From an uncultured Croceitalea sp. (GTDB lineage Bacteria; Bacteroidota; Bacteroidia; Flavobacteriales; Flavobacteriaceae): a stretch of DNA of 64,000 bases. Below are positions 34,097-44,100 of the stretch, piece after piece. The translations under genes and the position numbers were made by a program. Within the stretch, counting starts at the first letter, position 1. Each line of letters begins with the position of its first letter. The notes under the pieces were generated by a model. It saw only the letters and a list, made by a program, of their open reading frames with translations, was not told the origin of the DNA and did no database searches. The stretch spans positions 186,001-250,000 of the forward strand of contig CANNDD010000004.1 of the NCBI GenBank assembly GCA_947503285.1, given 5' to 3'.

Positions 34097-35359
34097 ATGA
34101 AAGCAGCTACATGGGGCCACACCCTTTATGAGTTATTGGTTAAAAATGGCATACCAGAGGCATATGCAAGCTATATCAATGTATCCATACTATTGATTGC
34201 AGTCATTATATTGGTTGCCATTGTTGATTACGTTCTTTGGAAAATAATTCGACTTTTTTCATCGAAGCTCGCCAAAAGGACGAAAACAAATTTTGACAAT
34301 TTTGCAGTCACCAATCGCCTGCCCCGATTTTTGGCCCATATCATTCCGTTACTACTGGCCTTTGAATTGATACCGATAGTATTTTATGACTTCGACTACG
34401 GCAAGGGTATTGCTTTAAAACTGCTACAAATACTTGGGGTCATCTTAGTCTTGCGCATCGTAAGAAGCCTATTTCAAACCATACGGGATTTTTTAAAGAC
34501 CTTACCCCGCTTTAAGGATAAACCCATCAATAGTTATATTCAGGTATTTATGATCTTTGCATGGGCAGGTGGCATCATGACGATATTGGCCATTATTACC
34601 GGTACGGATGTTTGGAAGTTCTTAACGGGCCTTGGTGCTGCCTCTGCCATCTTACTTTTAATATTCAGGGATACCATTCTCGGTTTTGTGGCCAGTATTC
34701 AGGTTAGTATTAACGATATGGTGCGAATCGGTGACTGGATAACCTTTGAAAAATATGGTGCGGATGGCGATGTCGTTGAGATTAATCTGGCGACGGTGAA
34801 AGTCCAAAATTTTGATAAGACCATAACCACGATCCCCACATACGCACTCATTTCAGATAGCTTTAAGAACTGGAGGGGAATGCAATCTTCTGGAGGTCGT
34901 CGTATTAAAAGAGCCCTTATTATCAAGCAACAAAGCATAAAATTTCTTGCAAATGAAGAAATTAATGAGATGGGGAAGATACAATTGATAGCCCCATACC
35001 TCAAAGAGCGGCAAGGGAAAATTCAAGAAAGCAATCAAGAACAGAACATTGACAAGTCATTATTGATCAATGGAAGAAATATGACCAATCTTGGGGTATT
35101 TAGAAAATATATCGAGTCTTACCTCGAAAACCATAGCGCCATAAATGATGATATGACCCTAATGACAAGACAACTGGCCCCTACCCCACAAGGTATACCC
35201 TTAGAGGTTTATGCTTTCAGTAGTGATAAAAGATGGCAAAACTACGAGTACATCATGGCCGATATTTTTGACCATATACTGGCGGCCGTACCCTATTTTG
35301 ATTTGGAGGTGTTTGAATTACCGACAAATTTGAACAGTTTATCCCAGATTGAAGAGTAG
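34097..35359 (+). CDS. MscS-family mechanosensitive channel (YbdG-like)
   Basis: 420 residues from ATG 34097. About five TM segments lie between residues 20 and 190. The MscS pore-lining block is 'FLTGLGAASAILLLIFRDTILGFVASIQ', followed by 'VRIGDWITFEKYGADGDVVEINLATVKVQNFDKTITTIPT', the beta domain typical of the family. The long C-terminal cytosolic region and the N-terminal 'YINVSILLIAVIILVAIVD' resemble E. coli YbdG. It would protect against osmotic downshock. Confidence 0.9.
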   Translation: MKAATWGHTLYELLVKNGIPEAYASYINVSILLIAVIILVAIVDYVLWKIIRLFSSKLAKRTKTNFDNFAVTNRLPRFLAHIIPLLLAFELIPIVFYDFDYGKGIALKLLQILGVILVLRIVRSLFQTIRDFLKTLPRFKDKPINSYIQVFMIFAWAGGIMTILAIITGTDVWKFLTGLGAASAILLLIFRDTILGFVASIQVSINDMVRIGDWITFEKYGADGDVVEINLATVKVQNFDKTITTIPTYALISDSFKNWRGMQSSGGRRIKRALIIKQQSIKFLANEEINEMGKIQLIAPYLKERQGKIQESNQEQNIDKSLLINGRNMTNLGVFRKYIESYLENHSAINDDMTLMTRQLAPTPQGIPLEVYAFSSDKRWQNYEYIMADIFDHILAAVPYFDLEVFELPTNLNSLSQIEE

Positions 35360-35427
35360 ACAAGAATGCATGTGATACTTTGTAATATTATTTCCCTATA
35401 TTCTATACGGAGCATAAAAAGTATCGT

Positions 35428-36045
35428 ATGAGAACATTCTTACTATCTATTGCATTTCTGAATTCGGTCTTTAGTATAAGTCAATCGCAACCCATAAAAA
35501 TCGTAGATGAAAAATCGAACAACCGCTTGGCTTTATATGCCGTAAATAACACTGAGACCGACTACGACGTACTACTCTCAGTAAAAGGGACTAATTTCAG
35601 GCAAAGCCAGTCAAAACCAAGATGGACTCGAATTCCAGCTACATCAAAAGTGCTAATGAAAACCTTGATACTTTTCAGAGGTAAAGAACCAAAATATACT
35701 CATCAGTTAAAAGTAAATGATAGTTTGTCAAGACGCGCCTTAAAAAAACCATTCACCTTGATTGAGGTTCCGCCGAAGATGATTGAACCAAAAAAACAAA
35801 TCACTATCTATAGCCCCTCAAATTGTATAAAATGTGATAGTCTGATAGGCAAACTGAACACAAATCTCTACATTTTTAGAGAAATAAAATTAAATGACCA
35901 ACCTGAGGTTAAAGAACAACTACAAAAGTCATTGGCCAAAACGATATCGCTTGATTCCCTTGAGACCCCCATTGTAAATTTAGGGGGTCATTTATTTACT
36001 TGGATTACCGATTACGAAACCTTGGTTGAGCAACTAAACAAGTAA
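35428..36045 (+). CDS. Exported protein with C-terminal glutaredoxin-like domain
   Basis: 205 residues from ATG 35428. A signal peptide ends around 'SISQSQ'. Residues 25-120 are a beta-rich domain without recognised family. From about residue 127 ('ITIYSPSNCIKCDSL') there is a thioredoxin-fold domain with a CIKC redox motif and the cis-Pro-like 'ETPIVNLGG'. It probably acts as a periplasmic thiol-disulfide protein; the partner is unknown. It ends 9 bp from the convergent BNR-repeat gene. Confidence 0.65.
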   Translation: MRTFLLSIAFLNSVFSISQSQPIKIVDEKSNNRLALYAVNNTETDYDVLLSVKGTNFRQSQSKPRWTRIPATSKVLMKTLILFRGKEPKYTHQLKVNDSLSRRALKKPFTLIEVPPKMIEPKKQITIYSPSNCIKCDSLIGKLNTNLYIFREIKLNDQPEVKEQLQKSLAKTISLDSLETPIVNLGGHLFTWITDYETLVEQLNK

Positions 36046-36054
36046 ATCGTACTA

Positions 36055-39000
36055 TTAGTCTTCCCCTAAACCTTGGCCCTCGATCCAAGGAGCACCTGCA
36101 GCCTTTAGTTTTGACGCCAAGTTGGGTATGGTCGTTTTAACCAACACGCGTAAATCAGTTTTCAAGTCTTTCAATTGCCGTTCAGCCCTGGCAAAAGCCT
36201 TCTTCTGGTTTCCAGTAGGGCCATAGGTATTACCCAATGCCACATACCCTATAAACGAACCATCTTGGGGTGAAGGTGCATTACGCTCCCCTACTTCGTT
36301 CTTAGCAGGATTCCCATTTAAGATTCCATCAAGTTGTTGCACTGATCTTTGAGCGTCGCTTAACTCATTGAACAATGCCACAGACGGACGCTTCGCTTGT
36401 TTATAGGCTCGTTTCATGGCACCTAACCGCTTCTTGGCCTCTTGCAGCACCGTGGCAGTTGCCATCAAGTCTTGTTGAAATGACTGAAAGGTTTCCCTAA
36501 AAGCATCTATTTCATCAGCAGGTTTTGCAGACAATGCACCATCTTTCAATTTCTTGACCAAAAAAGTTTTTGGGCCTGCAAGTTCAGTCAATTCTCCATT
36601 CAGGTTTTGATATAGTGTCACCGAATACGTCCCTGGGGTAACCAAATATGGCGAACCTAAAAACTCTTCATCAGGATTTGGGCTTGGTGCCTTTAAAGGG
36701 ATTCCCGATCGGTCCGCATAGGTCAAATTCCACGCTGCGCGATTAAATCCCTTTTCATTGGATCCCTTGACCGTATTCACTAAATTCCCCTGTTGGTCCT
36801 TAACCATTAAGACCACTTCTGGTGCCTCTTGATTTTTTTCAATTGCCAATGCCTCCCACCCCGGAAACGGAATGGACGCATTCTGCTTGGTCAACTCTTT
36901 TTCTTTTTTGGTTCGAGCTGCTTCTAATGATGTAATTTTATTTGGTAGATAATAGGTAAAGCTAGCACCGTAATCAGGGTTTTTGGCTGCGTACTGTGAA
37001 TTTCCTTGGCCATAAACGGCATCTTTCTGAATATACCGATATGCGGGTTTGGTTTCGAAAAACTGAACCTCGTTTGATTTTGAGGTATCATAATCCCGTA
37101 AAGGGGCTATATTATCAAGCACAAAAAAGCCACGTCCGAAAGAGGCTCCAACCAAATCGTCTTCCCTTCTTTGAATGGTAACATCGCGGAATGATATTGT
37201 TGGTAAACCTCCTTTTAACTGGGTCCAATTGCTTCCGCTATTCCTTGTAAAATAAACCCCAAACTCGGTAGCTACAAAGAGTAGGTCCTTCTTTTTATGG
37301 TCTTGTACAATACGCCAGGTAATCAATTTTTTGGGCAGATTGCCATTGATAAAGCCCCATGTTCTGCCCTTGTCAGAGCTTTTGAGCAGATAGGGCTTGT
37401 AATCGCCCTCTTTGTGATTATCCAACACCAAATACACAGTGCCGGCATCGTACAAATCTGCACGAACATCGTTCACAAAAGCGCGGGAAGGAACCCCTTT
37501 GATATTCCCTAAAAGCACTTTGCGCCAATTGTTACCGCCATCTTCAGATATCTGTAAGATACCGTCATCAGTGCCTGCATAGAGTAACCCTTCTTGTACC
37601 GGCGATTCTGCCAAAGAGGTAATCGTATTGTATTCACTCATCGCCCCAACATCCCATGGGTTGTCCCAGCTTTGCTGTTTTCCAAGAATGGGAAGTTCGA
37701 AACGTTCTTCATTACGTGTCAAATCCCCAGAAATTGATGTCCAATCATCCCCTCGATTTTCTGATTTCCAAACACGATACGAAGCAAAATAAAGGCGTTT
37801 GGGGTTATGGGGGCTTACCAGAATAGGGGCGTCCCAATTAAATCGTTCGTGGGGATCGCCTGCTGACGGCTGCGGCTGTACAAAGACAGTCTCGCCAGTG
37901 GTTTGGTCGATACGCCATAACCAACCCTGTTGAAATTCACCATAGGTAATATCAGGATTACCAGGTTCCGTAGCCGATTGATGCCCATCAGCGCCAAGGG
38001 TGATCCACCAATCTTGGTTTAAGATACCATTTGCCCGTATAGTTCTCGAGGGCCCACCATGCGAACCATTATCTTGGGTACCCCCATAGATATTGTAAAA
38101 TGGGCTGCTATCATCAACGGCAACCTTATAGTACTGTGTTACCGGCAAATTATCAAAGTACCGCCAGGTCTTTGTGCCGTCGTAAGATTCATACAATCCG
38201 CCATCAGTACCAAAGAGTATGTAATTAGGGTCATTCTTTTTAAAGGCCACGGCATGACTGTCTACATGCTTTTTATCCTCATTCAAAAAAGTAAATGTTT
38301 TACCATGGTCGTTTGATTCTTGGGTATAATTACTCATCAAATACAATTTACCCTCTTCATGTGGCGAAGCATATAGCTCTTGATAATAATGTGGGCCGGT
38401 ACCACCAGAAACGGCATCTGATTGTTTTGTCCAAGAAGCCCCACCGTTTGTTGATATATAAACAGCGCCCTTTTTGCGATCAAGCTCAATGGCCGCATAA
38501 ATGGTTTGTGCATCAAAGGGTGATATCGCCAAACCTATTTTACCCATATTTGAGGTAGGAAGCCCTGATTTTAATGCTGTCCAAGTCTTTCCCCCATCCG
38601 TTGATTTGTGTAGACCCGAACCAGGGCCACCTCCCATATAGGCCGCTACGGTACGATGTCTATCCCAAGTCGCGGCATACAATACCTCAGGATTTTCAAA
38701 GTCCATCACCATATCCGTAACACCTGTCCAAGCATCGTTACCAAGGGTTTTTTCCCAAGTTACCCCGCCGTCCTCGGAAAGATAAAAACCACGTTCCCCG
38801 CCTTTGCTCCACAACGGGCCTTGTGAGGCCACATAAATCTTATCTGAATTATCGGGATGTACTATAATCTTTGAAAGATGTTCCGAGTTTTTGAGGCCCA
38901 TATTCTTCCAAGTCTTACCTTCATCATGACTGACATAGACCCCATCACCAAAACCGATATGTCGTCCACCAACATTCTCTCCCGTACCTACCCAAATCGT

Positions 39001-39312
39001 ACTGGGATCACTCGGGTCAATAGTGACACAACCTATGGAATAACTGGATTGGGAATCAAAAACCGGTTCAAATGTAGTACCCGCATTCACCGTTTTCCAT
39101 ACCCCCCCAGAAGCTACCGCCACATACCAAACATTCCCATTATCGGGATGTATCGCAATATCAGCAATACGGCCGGAAGTAAGGGCAGGGCCCAAACTTC
39201 TAAATTTAAGACCGTTATAGATATCTTCCTTTGGCTTTTCTTGGGCTAAAAGCGAAAAGCCCAAACACAAGCTGAGAAGTACATAGATCAAAGGTTGACG
39301 GAATCGTTTCAT
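36055..39312 (-). CDS. Large exported BNR/sortilin-type beta-propeller protein
   Basis: 1085 residues from ATG 39312. A signal peptide ends 'GFSLLAQ'. The propeller region (about 30-710) has many Asp-box/BNR units of the form 'SxDGGKTW', for example 'STDGGKTWTAL', 'SEDGGVTWEKT' and 'SEDGGNNWRKV', as in VPS10/sortilin and xyloglucanase-like propellers. Residues about 770-1085 contain a beta-sandwich ('GTYSVTLYQNLNGELTELAGPKTF') and a helical tail. Such proteins are annotated as glycosyl hydrolases, but no catalytic residues can be assigned. It is a stand-alone gene; its length matches the usual 1000-1100 residues. Confidence 0.85.
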   Translation of the reverse strand: MKRFRQPLIYVLLSLCLGFSLLAQEKPKEDIYNGLKFRSLGPALTSGRIADIAIHPDNGNVWYVAVASGGVWKTVNAGTTFEPVFDSQSSYSIGCVTIDPSDPSTIWVGTGENVGGRHIGFGDGVYVSHDEGKTWKNMGLKNSEHLSKIIVHPDNSDKIYVASQGPLWSKGGERGFYLSEDGGVTWEKTLGNDAWTGVTDMVMDFENPEVLYAATWDRHRTVAAYMGGGPGSGLHKSTDGGKTWTALKSGLPTSNMGKIGLAISPFDAQTIYAAIELDRKKGAVYISTNGGASWTKQSDAVSGGTGPHYYQELYASPHEEGKLYLMSNYTQESNDHGKTFTFLNEDKKHVDSHAVAFKKNDPNYILFGTDGGLYESYDGTKTWRYFDNLPVTQYYKVAVDDSSPFYNIYGGTQDNGSHGGPSRTIRANGILNQDWWITLGADGHQSATEPGNPDITYGEFQQGWLWRIDQTTGETVFVQPQPSAGDPHERFNWDAPILVSPHNPKRLYFASYRVWKSENRGDDWTSISGDLTRNEERFELPILGKQQSWDNPWDVGAMSEYNTITSLAESPVQEGLLYAGTDDGILQISEDGGNNWRKVLLGNIKGVPSRAFVNDVRADLYDAGTVYLVLDNHKEGDYKPYLLKSSDKGRTWGFINGNLPKKLITWRIVQDHKKKDLLFVATEFGVYFTRNSGSNWTQLKGGLPTISFRDVTIQRREDDLVGASFGRGFFVLDNIAPLRDYDTSKSNEVQFFETKPAYRYIQKDAVYGQGNSQYAAKNPDYGASFTYYLPNKITSLEAARTKKEKELTKQNASIPFPGWEALAIEKNQEAPEVVLMVKDQQGNLVNTVKGSNEKGFNRAAWNLTYADRSGIPLKAPSPNPDEEFLGSPYLVTPGTYSVTLYQNLNGELTELAGPKTFLVKKLKDGALSAKPADEIDAFRETFQSFQQDLMATATVLQEAKKRLGAMKRAYKQAKRPSVALFNELSDAQRSVQQLDGILNGNPAKNEVGERNAPSPQDGSFIGYVALGNTYGPTGNQKKAFARAERQLKDLKTDLRVLVKTTIPNLASKLKAAGAPWIEGQGLGED

Positions 39313-39395
39313 TGTAGTTGTTGTTTTAGGTTAATCGGAAAGGCAAGTTACTTAAAATCCGTTACCCTAAAACAATTTATCAATAGATAAATAAC

Positions 39396-39425
39396 CAAAA
39401 AAAGCCCCGTTCTCACGAGGCTTTG
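39396..39425 (-). terminator. Rho-independent terminator of the gene at 39448
   Basis: On the minus strand AAAGCC(T)CG - TGAGAA - CG(G)GGCTTT forms a stable stem followed by TTTTT. It lies about 24 bp past the stop codon of the lipoprotein gene. Confidence 0.8.
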
Positions 39426-39447
39426 TAGTTTTCAGAACCGATACGAC

Positions 39448-40227
39448 TTACAAGGTAATTTCTTCAGAAGTACCGTCGGGGTACGTAAGCGTTGCCATAT
39501 TGTCACAAGTGCCATCACCAAAGTCCACAGCTACTTCCAGACCATTTTTATTTACCTGCATCACACCAGAACTCCAGTGCTCACAAACCAAGGTTTTTGA
39601 AACATCCCCAGAAATCGTATAGGTATCCCCATCGAGTTGTACGGTCCAACTTCCTGAGAGGTTCCAAAGGGTATCCTCTCCTTCGGCAAAAACAAAGGCA
39701 AAGGTTTTTGTACCATTTTCAGAAATGGTTTCCCCAGTTTCAAATTCTACCGTAATGTTACTATTGATGGTAAACGAGATAGCTTCTTCAGTACCTGTCG
39801 TATTCAGGGTAAAAGTTCTTGTTCCGTTTATCTTAATGTTTCCTATGAAAAAATCCTCGAAAGTAGCCGTGTAGCTTGCCGTATTTGAATCAGCGCCATA
39901 TATCACGGTAAGGGTACCATTTGCATTTTCGGTACCATTCAATACGCAATTATTGAATGTCGCCGTAAAACCGGTTTCGGTGTATTCAGCAGTATAACAA
40001 TCATTGGAGGTTTGGAAGGATTTATTGGAATTCGAATTGCCAGTATACAATTCTGCCAAGGCAGTGTCTAAGGCACTTGTCACTTCATCGGTGTCTAAGA
40101 TTGTTTGTAATTCCGTTTGACTAAGCTCTTGGGTCAAAACGGTATCTTCATTCGCATCTTCACTACAGGACAAAGAGCAAAGTAAGATTCCCGCAGTAAC
40201 TAAAAGATTTATTTTTCTTATCATCAT
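39448..40227 (-). CDS. Lipoprotein of unknown function
   Basis: 259 residues from ATG 40227 (a second ATG follows at once), giving the lipobox 'LCSLSC'; upstream codons in the same frame are unlikely. The mature protein is Thr/Asn/Glu-rich and beta-stranded, with repeated short strands such as 'TGFTATFNNCVLNGTENANGTL' and 'VEFETGETISENGTKTF', and ends 'TLTYPDGTSEEITL'. The family is not recognised. It resembles secreted Bacteroidota surface lipoproteins. A clear terminator follows. Confidence 0.6.
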   Translation of the reverse strand: MMIRKINLLVTAGILLCSLSCSEDANEDTVLTQELSQTELQTILDTDEVTSALDTALAELYTGNSNSNKSFQTSNDCYTAEYTETGFTATFNNCVLNGTENANGTLTVIYGADSNTASYTATFEDFFIGNIKINGTRTFTLNTTGTEEAISFTINSNITVEFETGETISENGTKTFAFVFAEGEDTLWNLSGSWTVQLDGDTYTISGDVSKTLVCEHWSSGVMQVNKNGLEVAVDFGDGTCDNMATLTYPDGTSEEITL

Positions 40228-40519
40228 CTTGGTTGTATTTGCCACGAAAAACGTTAAGCGCGTCTTTTTAGTGCAAGAAACCACCTAATATCGATGAAAA
40301 ACCTAAAAATTTAACGGTCTTTTGTACGCTACAAAAATGAAACGCTACGTTCCAACCTTATTATTGCCCCAACTTACAACTACTTCAATAGGATTTCACT
40401 ACTTATGGAATCCAGGTTCATGAAGTGGACAACCGTTGGCACTATATAGTCCTTTCTTTATGAAACACCGACGGAATCTACCTAAGAACAGCCGAGAATT
40501 GGTGGGTTCCCGTGTAAGT

Positions 40520-42109
40520 TCAATACCCCTTGGCATCCATATCCTCTAGTATCGTCTTAAAACCCAATGCCACCCCATTCGTCCAACCGAAACCGTCTTG
40601 GGTCTCATATTCACCGCCGCCAGAGAGCAAGGTCAGATCTTCAACATTGTATTTTTCCATCATTTTGCCCGTGTTTTTAAAGACCTTTTCATTTAAGGCC
40701 AACCAGCGTTCCATAATTTCTTTTGCCTCGGTGATGTAGCCATAATTCAAAAGTCCATTGACCGCTATCCATTGTAATGGTGCCCATCCATTAGGCGCAT
40801 CCCATTGTTGCCCTGAATTCTTGAGTGTGGTCACCAATCCGCCGTCTTTTAAAAATTGTTCCATGATGACATTTTTGACCCGTTCGGCCTGTGTCTTGTT
40901 GGCAATACCATAAAACAACGGATATACTCCAGCCAAGGTCAATTCATCGGTCTGTTCAGCACGTTTGAAATCAAAATCCATGTAGAATCCCAACTCTTCA
41001 TTCCACATGTATTCCCGTATTAACCCTCTGCGCACGGATGCTTTTCCACGAAAATAAGCGGCCCCATCCCGATCACCTTTCATTCTAACGGCCTTGGCCA
41101 AAAGGGTCTCTAAATTATAGAGCAAGCAATTTAAATCCACCGGTAGTATTGCCAAAGTCATCGTACTTGCAAAATCATCCTCGTTTTGGTACCATCTAGA
41201 GCTGAAATCCCAGCCTGATTCCGCACTGGAACGAAGGTTTTGATACAAATCGGCCTTGGCCCCAACACTTTCAAATTCAGAGGCCAAATGCAAATCTTCT
41301 TTGTAAGCTTCAGGTCTTGGCTTTCGACCGGAATCGTAATAACGATTCAACAATCCGCCCCCAATCATCTGCACGACATGCTTACTTGCCCCATAGGGTC
41401 GGTCAATGGAATCATGGGCCATGAAAAATTCATACTCCTTTAAGAGTTCAGGTAGGTAGTACAAAAGCATATTATCATCTTCACGGGCAAGGGCATTGAC
41501 CATCATGCCATAGAACGGGGGTTGTGAACGCGTTCTGTAATAATCTCTTGTACCGTTTGGTATAAAACCTATGGAGTCTATTAAAAAGGTGAAATTATCT
41601 ACCATATTTTTTGCTAAATCCCTTCTGTCGGCGGCCAGTAATCCCTCTAAAGTGAAATAACTGTCCCAGTAATAAATTTCTTGAAAGCGCCCCCCTGGCA
41701 CGACATACTTGTGGGGCAGCGGAATTCTTGAGGAATTCGCAACGGCTTTATCAGGACCCCGAGTGAGCTTATCCCACATGATATTGATGTGTTCGTACAT
41801 CGTTTTGGTGGTATCCGTTTTGAATTCAAGGGATTTCATGGACTTATCCTCAAAATTAGCCTCAACAAAAGCCCTTAAACTGAAGTCGGGGGCCTCTTTT
41901 TCACGCAAATACCGCTCTTCTAAAATCATATACGATTCTTTTGGAACCAAATCGACAAAGGTTTTGGAGTCTTTGAAGATTGCGGCCAACTGAATATCCT
42001 TAAAAAACTGGGTCTCGTATAAACTGGCAACCGCGGGTTGTGTGGTTTTTTGTTTACATGAAAAAAACATGAAAAAAACGATGAGAACAAGTGTAGGGTA
42101 TTTGGTCAT
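40520..42109 (-). CDS. treA: Trehalase (GH37) lipoprotein
   Basis: 529 residues from ATG 42109. The lipobox 'FMFFSC' (Cys18) suggests periplasmic or surface anchoring. Both trehalase signatures are present: 'PGGRFQEIYYWDSY' at 138-151 and 'QWDAPNGWAPLQW' near 440. Catalytic acid candidates are the Asp in 'ESGWDFSSRW' and the Glu in 'GGEYETQDGFGW'. It hydrolyses trehalose to two glucoses. The length agrees with bacterial GH37. A GntR regulator is divergent 87 bp away, with a palindrome in the gap. Confidence 0.93.
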   Translation of the reverse strand: MTKYPTLVLIVFFMFFSCKQKTTQPAVASLYETQFFKDIQLAAIFKDSKTFVDLVPKESYMILEERYLREKEAPDFSLRAFVEANFEDKSMKSLEFKTDTTKTMYEHINIMWDKLTRGPDKAVANSSRIPLPHKYVVPGGRFQEIYYWDSYFTLEGLLAADRRDLAKNMVDNFTFLIDSIGFIPNGTRDYYRTRSQPPFYGMMVNALAREDDNMLLYYLPELLKEYEFFMAHDSIDRPYGASKHVVQMIGGGLLNRYYDSGRKPRPEAYKEDLHLASEFESVGAKADLYQNLRSSAESGWDFSSRWYQNEDDFASTMTLAILPVDLNCLLYNLETLLAKAVRMKGDRDGAAYFRGKASVRRGLIREYMWNEELGFYMDFDFKRAEQTDELTLAGVYPLFYGIANKTQAERVKNVIMEQFLKDGGLVTTLKNSGQQWDAPNGWAPLQWIAVNGLLNYGYITEAKEIMERWLALNEKVFKNTGKMMEKYNVEDLTLLSGGGEYETQDGFGWTNGVALGFKTILEDMDAKGY

Positions 42110-42171
42110 ATTTTCAATTTTGGTTTGAAAATTTAAATATAAAACAATATTAAGGAAGTATTCTGGTTATA

Positions 42172-42185
42172 AATCGTATACGATT
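42172..42185. promoter_or_regulatory. 14-bp perfect palindrome between trehalase and GntR genes
   Basis: AATCGTATACGATT is fully self-complementary and lies 11 bp upstream of the GntR ATG and 63 bp upstream of the trehalase start. Palindromic sites of this size are typical of GntR-family operators, so autoregulation and trehalase control are plausible. A TTG at 42187 in the same frame follows it closely. Confidence 0.5.
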
Positions 42186-42195
42186 ATTGCCAGAC

Positions 42196-42858
42196 ATGCA
42201 GCCTAAAGCAATCTTACGAAACCGGGTCAGGTCACATCTGCTCTCACAAATAACCAAGGGGACGATTACCATTGGAAAAACCTTGAACTTGGCACAAATC
42301 TCAAGGGACCTTGGTATTAGTGTCACGCCAATTCGAGAAGCCTTAAGTCAACTGGAACAAGCCCGAATTGTAAATGCAATACCCAATAGGGGTTTTGTAG
42401 TACCTGAGTTGTCTTTTTCTGAGGCAGGGGATCTTTATGAAACCATTGCTCAATTGGAAATGATGGCACTTGAGGGTTCTTCTTTCAAAACAAATACCTT
42501 GGCCCAGTTAAAAGCTACCCAAAAAAAGCTACAGCAAGCCCACTCCCCTTCTGCAAGATTACACACAAGAATGATTTTCCACCATATTTTAGTCGGTAAT
42601 TGTGCGAACAAGACCTTATTGTCATTGCTACAAGATTTGGAAGCAAGGGTTCTTTTTTACGAGCAATTGTTGCTAACCGAAGCCTCTTTTTATGAGCAGG
42701 TTGACAATCAAAATGAATCCATTATTCAAGCTATCGAAGAAGACAATATTCCGACCGCCGCCTTGATATTGAAAATGAACTGGATGGCCATACTTGAGCA
42801 TATACGGGGGCAGCTAGTACTTGCGAAAACAGTCGACTTTGAAACAATAGAAGGATAA
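42196..42858 (+). CDS. GntR-family (FadR/FCD-type) transcriptional regulator
   Basis: 220 residues from ATG 42196; TTG 42187 would add three. The winged helix at about 15-75 shows 'LAQISRDLGISVTPIREALSQLEQARIVNAIPNRGFVVPEL', typical of the GntR family. The C-terminal 140 residues are all-helical, with FCD-like 'RLHTRMIFHHILVGNCANKTL'. FCD domains bind small carboxylates and metal. The ligand is unknown. It is divergent from trehalase, which suggests but does not prove a link. Confidence 0.88.
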   Translation: MQPKAILRNRVRSHLLSQITKGTITIGKTLNLAQISRDLGISVTPIREALSQLEQARIVNAIPNRGFVVPELSFSEAGDLYETIAQLEMMALEGSSFKTNTLAQLKATQKKLQQAHSPSARLHTRMIFHHILVGNCANKTLLSLLQDLEARVLFYEQLLLTEASFYEQVDNQNESIIQAIEEDNIPTAALILKMNWMAILEHIRGQLVLAKTVDFETIEG

Positions 42859-43020
42859 TCGCAACGTTCGTATAGTATGCGCTATCTGAACCCCCAAATT
42901 GCATCACTGGCCAAAAAGAAAAAAACCTCCTTGGTTAGAACGCAGGTCTCTTGCGGAATTTTTCAGGAAACGGATTTCTCAGTCACACGTATGGACAAAA
43001 GAAGACTTTCAGAAGAGGCT

Positions 43021-44100
43021 TTACTCCGTAAAAAGTGATTTATCCAACCCCGGAATTAGGTTTAACGCGTTTTTATAGTATACTTTCTTTAATACTTCGT
43101 CCGGTAAATCAAGCCCATACATAGCCCAAAAAGCATGATACTTTTTATAATAGGGAAAGTACTCATCGGCTGTTTCAAGCACCCTAAAATATGTTGGAAA
43201 CTCCTCTGGTTTCCAGCTGTCTTTACCGAATAATATCCGATTTTGATATTTGATAAAGAAAGCCCTTGCTTGCCTGGGCTGTCTACCCAATTCGGCAATA
43301 ACGGCCGCAATACCTACGTACATGTTCGGCAATTCATCCAACAACTGCCCTAACTTATTCAAATTATTCGCATACCACCCCATATGGGCGTTTATGAATT
43401 TGGTCTTTGTATGTTTTTTGAACATACGGTGCTGTTCATCAATAATTTGTTGCCAAGGCGCAGGATTGGTGGCCGAACGTTTTCGTCTTGGTTTCGTCTT
43501 AAGTTCTAGCCACCGCTCATTGGTACTGTCCATGGGGTCCCAAAATGATTTGGGATCAGCGGCATGAATCAATACCGGTATCCCTAATTCAGCACATTTA
43601 AGCCAAATGGGATCTAGCCTTGGATCATCAATCGCTATGCGATTGCCGTTAATATCTTTATGGCGTAGCCCAAGGCTCTTATAAATTTTAAGTCCTTTGG
43701 CTCCTGCCTTAACATCGGCCTCCAATTGTTCAGCTGCCTTTCTCCCCCATTCTTCAGTACCTACGCCCCCAAAGTCAACATTGGCAAAAATGACGAATCG
43801 ATTTGGATAATTTTCATTCACGTTTGTAAGCATGGCCCGTAACCCCGCACCAGAGCCACCACTCAAATTGACCATAATCCCTTCGTTTAAGTTGTCCATA
43901 TCAGCTATTAATTCAGATAAATCTTGTTGAGCCATCCTGAACTGGTGACTATGGATATCGATGAATTTGAACTTTGCACTTGAAATGGGATTTTGGGGCA
44001 CGACCAAAGTAGATTTCGGATCGTACGTTTCAAAACTCATTTCTTGGGCCAGTATTAGACTTGAACTGAGAACGGCTATTAGAATACTTAATCTTTTCAT
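43021..44100 (-). CDS. Exported amidohydrolase-superfamily TIM-barrel protein
   Basis: 359 residues from ATG 44100. A signal peptide ends 'SSLILAQ'. The barrel shows 'FIDIHSHQFRM' (HxH-type metal site), 'GAKGLKIYKSLGLRH' (a Lys that may bridge metals), 'IPVLIHAADP', 'FINAHMGW' and 'ILFGKDSW' (metal Asp), as in the amidohydrolase 2 (ACMSD-like) family. The substrate is not evident. It is the last gene of the molybdenum operon: its ATG overlaps the MocA stop by four bases. Confidence 0.8.
   Translation of the reverse strand: MKRLSILIAVLSSSLILAQEMSFETYDPKSTLVVPQNPISSAKFKFIDIHSHQFRMAQQDLSELIADMDNLNEGIMVNLSGGSGAGLRAMLTNVNENYPNRFVIFANVDFGGVGTEEWGRKAAEQLEADVKAGAKGLKIYKSLGLRHKDINGNRIAIDDPRLDPIWLKCAELGIPVLIHAADPKSFWDPMDSTNERWLELKTKPRRKRSATNPAPWQQIIDEQHRMFKKHTKTKFINAHMGWYANNLNKLGQLLDELPNMYVGIAAVIAELGRQPRQARAFFIKYQNRILFGKDSWKPEEFPTYFRVLETADEYFPYYKKYHAFWAMYGLDLPDEVLKKVYYKNALNLIPGLDKSLFTE

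Noticed and set aside
42877-43038. 53-residue Lys/Arg-rich ORF after the GntR gene
   Set aside because: No domain, low complexity, and it overlaps the end of the amidohydrolase gene by 18 bp on the opposite strand.
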